From contig WLWP01000001.1 in the NCBI GenBank assembly GCA_012103505.1, positions 62,001-126,000 on the forward strand: DNA of 64,000 nucleotides, given 5' to 3'. The stretch's first letter is position 1. Each line of letters opens with the position of its first letter. A program made the translations under genes and the position numbers. Below are positions 44,452 through 51,384 of the stretch, piece by piece. The notes under the pieces were generated by a model. It was not told the origin of the DNA. It ran no database searches and worked only from the letters and a program-made list of their open reading frames with translations. This DNA is from Pseudomonadales bacterium. GTDB lineage: Bacteria; Pseudomonadota; Gammaproteobacteria; Pseudomonadales; Azotimanducaceae.

Positions 44452-46338
44452 ATGAAAAAACTACTCTTAAGTGCATTGCCACTTTTCCTGTTCGGCTGCG
44501 GCCAAGAAGCGGCAGTCGAAACAGAAGTTGTGGCAGAGTCAGAGGTGGCAGCGGTTGCAGAAATGGCGCCAGCTATTGAGTCAAATCCGAACAAAAATGC
44601 CTACTTTGGTGATACGCATATTCACACTGTGCTCTCGTTCGATGCGTACCTGATGGGTACACGTCGAACGCCTGATGAGGCGTATGAATTTGCCAAGGGA
44701 GGTGCCATCGAGCATGCCTCCGGCTTCATGATGCAAATGAAGAAGCCTGTGGACTTTTTGGCAGTGTCAGATCACGCGTTCTACCTAGGGATGATGCGCG
44801 AGCTCAATACCGAAGGGAGCGCATACAGCGACCATAGTTTGAGCGAGAAGGTCAGAGGTGCCACGAGTGCTGCGGGTTCTGTAGCAGGTTTCCAAGCCGT
44901 GTTGGGGCATATGCGCGATCGCGATCCCAATTCTGTCGATGATCTAGATGATCGCGAGATACGGCGCAGCGCTTGGCAGGAGATCATCGAATCCGCCGAA
45001 CGACACAACGACCCTGGCAACTTTACGACCTTCATTGGTTATGAGTACACAACGTCAGGTCCTGAGTCGCAAAATCTTCACCGCAATGTGATCTTCCGGA
45101 ACGACAACGTACCGTCTATTCCTTTTAGTCGACTAGATTCCTTGAACCCTGAGGACTTGTGGGCATGGATGGACAGTAACCGGGATCAAGGCATTGAATC
45201 GATCGCCATACCGCACAACAGCAATGGCTCAGACGGCTGGATGTTTGAGCGAACCTACTACAGATCAGACAAGCCAATCGATGCCGAGTATGCGGATCTG
45301 CGCATGCGCAACGAGCCGTTAGTTGAAAATTCGCAGGTCAAAGGGACTTCGGATACGCACCCGCTTTTGTCGCCAAATGATGAATGGGCAGATTTCGAAA
45401 TCATGCCTATACGAGTCGCTTCCACGTTAGCTTCTCGTCCAGAAGGCAGTTATGTGCGTGAAGCCTATCTGAATGGCATGTTGATGGAGGAGGAGAGTGG
45501 CATTAATCCATACCGTTTTGGTGTGATCGCCGCGTCCGACACCCACAACGCAGCGGGATCATTTGAGGAAGACAACTACTGGAGTAAGACAGGGCTAATG
45601 GATATTGAGCCCCACTTGCGCGGCTCTGTGCCGCTGCCTAACTCTGATCCCGACGACCCTCAGTACGCACAAGGGGCCTCTCAGTATTGGGGGGCGTCAG
45701 GCCTTGCCGGGGTCTGGGCGGAATCAAATACTCGCGATGCGATTTTCGATGGCTTTCGTCTGAAAGAGACATTTGCGACGAGTGGACCCCACATCCGCGT
45801 ACGTTTCTTTGGCGGTCATGACATAGATGGCTCGCTTACCGATGCTGACGATGTGATAGGTGCAGCTTACGCAAGCGGCGTGCCGATGGGTGGAGAACTC
45901 GATCGTGATGGCGATCGCGCACCAAGTTTCTACCTCTGGGCGAGCAAGGATCCGGACACGGAAAGTCTGCAGCGTCTGCAGGTTATCAAAGGCTGGATAG
46001 AAGACGGCGAACGCAAAGAAGCCGTGATTGATGTTGCCTGTTCCGATGGTGGTGAGGTCGATCCAGATACCAATAGATGTCCAGATAACGGTGCGGAAGT
46101 TGATATCACAACCTGCGAGACGACAGCTGGCAAAGGTGCAAAAGAGATGAGTCCCGTGTGGCAGGATACTAACTTCGATCCAGCGCAACGTGCCTTTTAC
46201 TACGTACGTGTTTTGGAAAACCCCAAGTGTCGTTGGTCAACTTGGGATGCGATACGCGCTGGGGTGACACCCAATCCCAGCATGCATGCAACGATTCAAG
46301 ACCGAGCTTGGTCCTCACCTATTTGGTATAACCCGTAA
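44452..46338 (+). CDS. DUF3604 lipoprotein
   Basis: 628 residues. A lipoprotein signal peptide ends in LFLFGCGQ with the lipobox cysteine near 16. An acidic, alanine- and glutamate-rich linker follows (to about 42), then the DUF3604 domain, with DTHIHTVLSFDAYL near 52-65 as a PHP-like metal-binding start, VSDHAFYLG, IPHNSNGSDGWMF and IAASDTHNAAG. A metal-dependent hydrolase is likely; substrates are unknown. ATG follows GAGGGGGGAAA. The gene ends with a bidirectional terminator against the LLM gene. Confidence 0.88.
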   Translation: MKKLLLSALPLFLFGCGQEAAVETEVVAESEVAAVAEMAPAIESNPNKNAYFGDTHIHTVLSFDAYLMGTRRTPDEAYEFAKGGAIEHASGFMMQMKKPVDFLAVSDHAFYLGMMRELNTEGSAYSDHSLSEKVRGATSAAGSVAGFQAVLGHMRDRDPNSVDDLDDREIRRSAWQEIIESAERHNDPGNFTTFIGYEYTTSGPESQNLHRNVIFRNDNVPSIPFSRLDSLNPEDLWAWMDSNRDQGIESIAIPHNSNGSDGWMFERTYYRSDKPIDAEYADLRMRNEPLVENSQVKGTSDTHPLLSPNDEWADFEIMPIRVASTLASRPEGSYVREAYLNGMLMEEESGINPYRFGVIAASDTHNAAGSFEEDNYWSKTGLMDIEPHLRGSVPLPNSDPDDPQYAQGASQYWGASGLAGVWAESNTRDAIFDGFRLKETFATSGPHIRVRFFGGHDIDGSLTDADDVIGAAYASGVPMGGELDRDGDRAPSFYLWASKDPDTESLQRLQVIKGWIEDGERKEAVIDVACSDGGEVDPDTNRCPDNGAEVDITTCETTAGKGAKEMSPVWQDTNFDPAQRAFYYVRVLENPKCRWSTWDAIRAGVTPNPSMHATIQDRAWSSPIWYNP

Positions 46339-46351
46339 CGTTTGATGTTCT

Positions 46352-46386
46352 GTCCAGCTAGGTAAGCGAGCTTAAGCTAGCTGGAC
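46352..46386. terminator. bidirectional terminator-like hairpin
   Basis: GTCCAGCTAG at 46352-46361 pairs exactly with CTAGCTGGAC at 46377-46386 across 15 bases. It lies between the convergent DUF3604 and LLM genes, 14 bases after one stop and five before the other. There is no long T run on either side. Confidence 0.55.
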
Positions 46387-46390
46387 GGGC

Positions 46391-47374
46391 TCAATTTAGG
46401 GCTTCCCAGGCGAGCTCATAGGAGCGAAGCCTATCTTGGTGATGGTAGACCTGGGCTACAACGATGAGTTCGTCCGCACCCGTTTCGGCAACAAACTTCG
46501 CCACGTCTTCTTGCACGACATCTTTTGTCCCAACAGTCGAAGCCGAACTAACTTGGGCGAGCACCGCTTGTTGCTGACTGTTTAAACTCTCCTCGAAGTT
46601 AGCCACAGGCGGCGGCAGTGGACCTGGGTTACCAAAACGCAGGTTGATGAACGCCTGCAGGCTCGATGAGCGGATAAACTCAGCGTGCTCCTGGGTATCC
46701 GCTGCGCAAATGTTGTAGCCCAAGATGACGTAGGGTTCGCTCAGCTGTTCAGAAGCTTGAAACTCAGCACGGTAGATCTCTAGTGCTTGCATCATCGCCT
46801 GTGGTGCAAAATGCGAAGCAAACGCGAACGGTAGACCGAGGATAGCGGCGAGTTGGGCACCAAACAAACTCGACCCAAGAATATACATCGGTACATTTGC
46901 GCCGTAGCCCGGGACGGCGAAAATTTGTTGATTCTCTTGTGGATCATCGAGATAACGTTTCAGTTCGACCACATCCTGTGGGAATTTGTTGGGATCGCTG
47001 TGCAAGGTGCGCCGGAGCGCTTGCGCGGTCATCCCATCCGTGCCGGGAGCTCGGCCCAAACCAAGGTCAATCCGACCGGGGTACAGTGCTTCAAGGGTGC
47101 CGAACTGTTCGGCCACCATCAGGGGTGCATGGTTGGGTAGCATGATGCCACCTGCGCCAACCCGGATGCGTTCGGTGCCACCAGCGATGTGCCCAATCAC
47201 AACAGCCGTCGCTGCGCTCGCGATGCCACGCATGTTGTGATGTTCGGCTACCCAATAGCGGTAGTAGCCAAGTCGCTCGGTGTGACGAGCGAGGTCCAAA
47301 GAGTTGGCCAAAGCGAGGCTTGCATCGCCTCCTTCGACAATGGGCGACAAGTCGAGTACTGAAAGTACAGTCAT
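46391..47374 (-). CDS. LLM-class flavin-dependent oxidoreductase (luciferase-like)
   Basis: 327 residues. Luciferase-like barrel with [20 protein letters not shown] near 36-55, [21 protein letters not shown] near 69-89 and [16 protein letters not shown] near 96-111. The group that begins LSVLDLSP is typical of bacterial FMN-dependent monooxygenases of the MsnO8 kind. It needs reduced flavin from a reductase such as the nearby nitroreductase. It is divergent from that gene with 70 bases between. Substrate unknown. Confidence 0.88.
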   Translation of the reverse strand: MTVLSVLDLSPIVEGGDASLALANSLDLARHTERLGYYRYWVAEHHNMRGIASAATAVVIGHIAGGTERIRVGAGGIMLPNHAPLMVAEQFGTLEALYPGRIDLGLGRAPGTDGMTAQALRRTLHSDPNKFPQDVVELKRYLDDPQENQQIFAVPGYGANVPMYILGSSLFGAQLAAILGLPFAFASHFAPQAMMQALEIYRAEFQASEQLSEPYVILGYNICAADTQEHAEFIRSSSLQAFINLRFGNPGPLPPPVANFEESLNSQQQAVLAQVSSASTVGTKDVVQEDVAKFVAETGADELIVVAQVYHHQDRLRSYELAWEALN

Positions 47375-47444
47375 TCAGCCTATTCACATTCAAAAAATAT
47401 CTCGGCATTGTAGGCGCTTTGCTGCAGCGAACAAACGGGAAGTG

Positions 47445-48080
47445 ATGCCAGACCCATTCAGTCAGGATGAAATAGATTTGGTCGACGAGGTGTTGAGCAC
47501 CGCGCGGTCGGTCAGGCGTAAGCTTGATTTCGACAAACCGATCCCACGGCGAGTACTGCTCGATTGTATTGATGTCGCTGTTCAAGCGCCTACTGGGATA
47601 GCGGGTGAAAATTGGCGCTTCTTGATTGTCGACAGCGCCGCGCAGAAATCAGCGATTGCTAAGATTTACACCCAAATCCTCGTCAACTTGATGGAGGAGC
47701 GTGGCATGCCGATGAAGCCAACCCACAAGGCGTTGATAGATCGGTTGCATGAGATACCGGCGATGATCTTTGTCTGTGTAGATGGTCAACCGCTCGGCGA
47801 AACGGTCGGCAGTCATGTGGGATACTACGGATCGATTTTACCGGCGGCGTGGTCGCTGATGCTGGCGCTACGAGCGCGTGGTCTGGGAAGCACTTGGACG
47901 ACGTTACTGAGCGCACAACAGGAAGCTGTGAAAAGCATTCTTGGGATGCCGGAAGGCGCGATGCAAACGGTTATGTTGCCGGTTGGCTACACCAAGGGAG
48001 CTGTGTTGAAAAGAGCTGCGCGACTACCGGCGCAGGACGTGACGTTCGCAAATCGTTGGAATGAACCAATAGGAGATTAG
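47445..48080 (+). CDS. nitroreductase family protein
   Basis: 211 residues from ATG after CGGGAAG; a far upstream start would overlap the LLM gene. FMN-binding segments: STARSVRRKLDFDKPIPRR, VQAPTGIAGENWRF near 46-59 and the C-terminal LPVGYTKGAVLKRAAR. It would reduce nitro compounds, quinones or flavins; being divergent from the LLM monooxygenase it may supply reduced FMN, which is inference. The stop is one base before the GTG of the SnoaL-like gene, so they form one unit. Confidence 0.88.
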   Translation: MPDPFSQDEIDLVDEVLSTARSVRRKLDFDKPIPRRVLLDCIDVAVQAPTGIAGENWRFLIVDSAAQKSAIAKIYTQILVNLMEERGMPMKPTHKALIDRLHEIPAMIFVCVDGQPLGETVGSHVGYYGSILPAAWSLMLALRARGLGSTWTTLLSAQQEAVKSILGMPEGAMQTVMLPVGYTKGAVLKRAARLPAQDVTFANRWNEPIGD

Positions 48081-48081
48081 A

Positions 48082-48567
48082 GTGAGTGCAGAAGATCGAA
48101 TAGCTTTGCAGGATGTCATGCTGCGTTATACATCCGGTGTCGATGACCGAGACCTAGATCAGTATGAGGCCTGTTTTGCCGAGGATTGTGAGATCGTTGG
48201 CTTTGGTGACAAGACCTACAACGGTGCACGAGCTTGGCGAGAATATGTTGAAGGTGCGCTCACGAGGTTTGGTGCGACACAGCACATGCTGGGACCTCAA
48301 CTCGCAACGATAGATGGCGATACCGCCGAATGCCGCACCGATGTGCAGGCGCTGCATTACCTAATGGAACCCGAAGGGTCGACACTAACGCTTTGGGCGA
48401 CTTATCTAACCCGTATGCGGCGCATAGAAGGAGAGTGGAAAATCGCCCGACATGAACTGGTATCCAGAGGCACTAAAATCGATAGTGCCTGGGTTGCTTT
48501 GGACACCCGTCCCAATTGGGCGTTCGGGCGCCTCTCTACCTGGGTGCTGACCCACCTTTCTAATTGA
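48082..48567 (+). CDS. SnoaL/NTF2-like protein with a repeat-encoded C-terminus
   Basis: 161 residues, an alpha-beta barrel of the SnoaL type: LQDVMLRYTSGVDDRDLDQYE near 9-29 and MRRIEGEWKIARHELVSRGT near 113-132. Such proteins are dehydratases, isomerases or non-catalytic. GTG start follows GGAGATTA. The last 20 residues are encoded by a 24-bp tandem repeat that continues past the stop (NWAFGRL, STWVLTHL, SN then stop). The third unit would have a TGG where TGA ends the gene. Confidence 0.82.
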   Translation: MSAEDRIALQDVMLRYTSGVDDRDLDQYEACFAEDCEIVGFGDKTYNGARAWREYVEGALTRFGATQHMLGPQLATIDGDTAECRTDVQALHYLMEPEGSTLTLWATYLTRMRRIEGEWKIARHELVSRGTKIDSAWVALDTRPNWAFGRLSTWVLTHLSN

Positions 48568-48605
48568 GTGTTGGCGCATCCTTTCTATTTAGGTGCTGGG
48601 GCGCC
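48508..48605. repeat. 24-bp tandem repeat across two convergent gene ends
   Basis: Four degenerate 24-bp units start at 48508, 48532, 48556 and 48580. Read in the plus frame they give RPNWAFGR, LSTWVLTH, LSN(stop)VLAH and PFYLGAGA, so the coding phase is kept. The stop codons of both convergent genes (48565-48567 plus, 48585-48587 minus) lie within it. Confidence 0.75.
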
Positions 48606-49796
48606 TTGACCAGTAAATTCTGGATCCGGGTCGTTGCCTAGGAAGATGCTGCCTAGGTCCTGATACAACGGATGTGCAACCCAGCGGTGTGTCGCGCACG
48701 CGTGTGAATCACGTAGTTTTCGTTCCAGTGGGCTGTGCATGCGCATACCACTCGTTCCGGCGGTGTTGTGCAAGCTGTCGACTACTTGCATGCAAATGTT
48801 AGCGCCATGGGTGCATGCGAGCCGAGCGTTAATTGTTGTGTCGGCTCCTGGGGTTGCAGCACCCGCAGCGAGTTCCTCTTCCACGTCTGTCATAGCATCC
48901 AGCACATAAGAACGAACCGCACGATAGTTTGCGACGGCTTCACCCATGCGTGATTGCGCCATGGGTCTCTTGTTTAAGGTGCTGGCAGACAGCATAGGGA
49001 CTTTGTTCTGTGCTAAATCAGAGAAGGCTTCGATCGCCCCCTTCGCCACACCAAGTGCGATGGCGACTTTGTTGTACGATAGGCGCAATGGGATTGGCAT
49101 GCGGTAGACAGGGTTGTCGTAGTGGGCGGGGACAGCTATGAGATCCACGCCGGTGAATTTTTCTGGGACTAGGGCGCCGTCGGCCTTGACGTCATGACTG
49201 CCGGAGCCACGCAAACCGGCGACATCCCAGGTGTCGACGATTTCCCACTGATCGCGGTGTAAGAACCACATCTTGAAGATGGGATTGCCTGCGTCATCAA
49301 GCTCTGGTGCGTCGCCCTGCATTAACGGTGCCGCCATGAAGAACCAAGTCGCGTTGTGACAGCCGCTGATAAATGTGGATTGGCCCCAGACACGGACGCC
49401 TTCGTCGCATCGTTCTGCTCGAGGTGGTTGCGTACCAGGACCGCCACCGCCGCACATGATTACCCTTGGATTATCAAGGTACACTTCTTTTGCGATTTCT
49501 TTATCCATGCCGCCAACAGCCATCGCATTAATTTCGGAACCTAGCATGACATTCCAGGCAACGGATGCGTCAATGGCAGCCATCGCTTCTAGAATCTTGA
49601 TGGTGTCGCATGAGGTTGCAGCTTCGCCGCCGAGCTCTTCAGGCAGCGTGAAGCGGAAAAAGCCCTCATCGATCAATTGCTCGACAATGTTGTCGGGGAG
49701 TCTACGCAGTTTTTGAGCTTCGTCTCCGGCTGCGAGTATCTCTGCCCGCATGGATTCAATTTTTTCGAGGCGGGCTGTGAGTAGGTCTGGCTTCAC
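48585..49796 (-). CDS. acyl-CoA dehydrogenase-fold flavin monooxygenase (IacA/HsaA-like)
   Basis: 403 residues of the type-2 C-terminal acyl-CoA dehydrogenase group: LPDNIVEQLIDEGFFRFTLPEELGG near 33-57, DASVAWNVMLGSEI near 75-88, and a C-terminal helical part with HGANICMQVVDSLHNTAGTSG near 336-356. Members hydroxylate aromatic or indolic compounds with a separate flavin reductase. The GTG start overlaps the TGA of the SnoaL-like gene upstream, so both are coupled. Its end lies in the 24-bp repeat. A CoA substrate is not implied. Confidence 0.87.
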   Translation of the reverse strand: MKPDLLTARLEKIESMRAEILAAGDEAQKLRRLPDNIVEQLIDEGFFRFTLPEELGGEAATSCDTIKILEAMAAIDASVAWNVMLGSEINAMAVGGMDKEIAKEVYLDNPRVIMCGGGGPGTQPPRAERCDEGVRVWGQSTFISGCHNATWFFMAAPLMQGDAPELDDAGNPIFKMWFLHRDQWEIVDTWDVAGLRGSGSHDVKADGALVPEKFTGVDLIAVPAHYDNPVYRMPIPLRLSYNKVAIALGVAKGAIEAFSDLAQNKVPMLSASTLNKRPMAQSRMGEAVANYRAVRSYVLDAMTDVEEELAAGAATPGADTTINARLACTHGANICMQVVDSLHNTAGTSGMRMHSPLERKLRDSHACATHRWVAHPLYQDLGSIFLGNDPDPEFTGQGAPAPK

Positions 49797-50332
49797 TCTG
49801 GAGCTCCAAATAGTTCTTGTTGTAATTGGTAAAGAGGGTCATCGGGCATGCGACCGCTTCTCGCGAGGGCGCTGAGACTACCTGTATCCATATCGTCTGT
49901 CGTGTTCAGATTTTGGTTCCAATCCATGACGACATGACGGAATTGAATTTTCCACACGTTATCACGTTGCTGAAAGTGATCAACATACCGTCCGAAGTAG
50001 GTCATTTCTGTCGCCTCACCGCCGGGCTTATGGTGATAGGCCGTTAAATATGTTTCGACCAGCGCATCCACATCCCGGATGTTGGCGATGGTGTTCGATA
50101 CTTGGTGATGTGTCGCGCGATGTCTGACGATGCCTTGGCTGATGAGGTCGCAGAATTCATGTGCCAGACCTTTGAAGAAACCATAGTCCACTGTCGCATC
50201 TGGCCAATAGCAGGCTTTTAGTGTGTCTTTCTCGACGCGATCTAGTCCGCGACAGTGCTTGAAAATGACTTCTTCGATTGCGGATCGATTCGCGAGCTCT
50301 TTGGCTGATGGAACATGGCCTATTTCTGTCAT
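49793..50332 (-). CDS. SnoaL/NTF2-like protein
   Basis: 179 residues. SnoaL-type barrel: IEEVIFKHCRGLDRVEKDTL near 18-37 and a middle VDHFQQRDNVWKIQFRHVVMDWN near 136-158. It resembles ring-hydroxylating dioxygenase beta-subunit-like proteins and is often paired with a flavin monooxygenase. The stop overlaps the monooxygenase GTG start. It lies five bases after the VOC gene, so VOC, SnoaL-like and monooxygenase genes form one minus-strand operon. Confidence 0.83.
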   Translation of the reverse strand: MTEIGHVPSAKELANRSAIEEVIFKHCRGLDRVEKDTLKACYWPDATVDYGFFKGLAHEFCDLISQGIVRHRATHHQVSNTIANIRDVDALVETYLTAYHHKPGGEATEMTYFGRYVDHFQQRDNVWKIQFRHVVMDWNQNLNTTDDMDTGSLSALARSGRMPDDPLYQLQQELFGAPE

Positions 50333-50337
50333 TTGGA

Positions 50338-50829
50338 TTATTGATTAATTTCGGGAATGGTTTCGGTCACTAACGGCGTGCCATCGATGCGCGCGATGTC
50401 AGGCGTGCGTATCTCATAGAGCTCGATAACATTGCCAAACGGATCGCGACCATAAATCGCAGCCGAATCGCCAAAATCGACCGGATCGCCAACGAAAGTC
50501 ATGCCTGCTGCTGATAAGCGAGCGTGTTCTGACTGGATGCCTTTCACTTCCAGCGCGAAGTGTGGATAGCCGAGGTCAGGTGGGTTGGCCGTTTTGTCTT
50601 GCGGCTCTGGCGCTTCGTATTGCCAAAGTTCAATGTAGGCATTGCCTCCTTGCAGCATTGCCATATGGGCACTGGGTTCCTTGATCCCAATGGCTGCCTC
50701 GACGGCCGGGGACGGTCCGGAAAAAGAGCTACGTTGCACTTCTTTAAAGCCCAAAGTGTCGCGGTAGAACGCGAGACCTTTTTCTAAGCTCGGCACGCCA
50801 ATAGCGACGTGGTGTATGCCAACAATCAT
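50338..50829 (-). CDS. VOC-family (glyoxalase-like) protein
   Basis: 163 residues from ATG of MIVGIHHVAIGVPSLEKGL; an earlier in-frame start adds unlike residues. The VOC beta-alpha-beta-beta-beta modules are evident: HHVAIGV with a metal-binding histidine near 6, YIELWQY with an acidic ligand near 78, HFALEVKG near 96 and NVIELYEI near 139. This pattern fits metal-dependent members such as epimerases or dioxygenases. It starts the minus-strand operon and is divergent from the next VOC gene by 72 bases. Confidence 0.85.
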   Translation of the reverse strand: MIVGIHHVAIGVPSLEKGLAFYRDTLGFKEVQRSSFSGPSPAVEAAIGIKEPSAHMAMLQGGNAYIELWQYEAPEPQDKTANPPDLGYPHFALEVKGIQSEHARLSAAGMTFVGDPVDFGDSAAIYGRDPFGNVIELYEIRTPDIARIDGTPLVTETIPEINQ

Positions 50830-50901
50830 GTGCACCCCTTTAAGTTGACCGGAGAATCTACCATTCAAGCTGATCGGCGGCTAGCTACGCGGCGGGATAC
50901 A

Positions 50902-51297
50902 ATGGTTCAAGAATTCAGTTTTGGAAAAGGCATGCAAAGACTTCATCAGGTGGGTGCTGCGGTTAAGGACTTCGACGCCACGGAGCGGTTTTATCAGGAG
51001 GTGTTAGGGGCTCAGTATCTAGCGCGTTTCGAGCCACCGGGGTTGTTGTTTTTTCAGTTTGCGGGTGTGCGACTGGTTTTTGAGGCAGGCAACAAGCCAG
51101 CGAACTTGTATTTCTGGGTGGATGACATTGACGCCGAATACGCGCGCCTAATAGCCGCTGGTGTCGAGTTTGCGGCACCACCAGCGATCATCCATAAAGA
51201 CGATTTGGGTACATTCGGTCCAGTAGGAAATGCGGAGTGGATGGCTTTCTTTAGCGACCCGGGTGGCAACACGCTCGCGCTTGCTACTCAGAAATAG
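50902..51297 (+). CDS. VOC-family protein
   Basis: 131 residues from ATG (or from a second ATG ten codons in). One VOC module pair: LHQVGAAVKDFDATERFYQE near 13-32, LYFWVDDIDAEYARL near 69-83 and FFSDPGGNTLALATQK at the end with a glycine-rich turn. The metal ligand at the first position is histidine (LHQV) and the last is not glutamate, so metal binding is uncertain. It is divergent from the first VOC gene. A terminator follows between it and the TonB receptor. Confidence 0.82.
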   Translation: MVQEFSFGKGMQRLHQVGAAVKDFDATERFYQEVLGAQYLARFEPPGLLFFQFAGVRLVFEAGNKPANLYFWVDDIDAEYARLIAAGVEFAAPPAIIHKDDLGTFGPVGNAEWMAFFSDPGGNTLALATQK

Positions 51298-51312
51298 ACG
51301 ATGCAGACAGAC

Positions 51313-51339
51313 AAAACCCCCGCTTTTCAGCGAGGGTTT
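51313..51339. terminator. bidirectional rho-independent-like terminator
   Basis: AAAACCCCCGCT (51313-51324) pairs with AGCGAGGGTTT (51329-51339) around TTTC, with one mismatch. The A/T-rich base on both sides gives a U run on the minus transcript and a short one on the plus. It separates the convergent VOC gene and TonB receptor gene. Confidence 0.65.
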
Positions 51340-51384
51340 GTCCTTGGCTAACAGTGCTGGCCTATCTAGGTTTAATCCGTCTGA

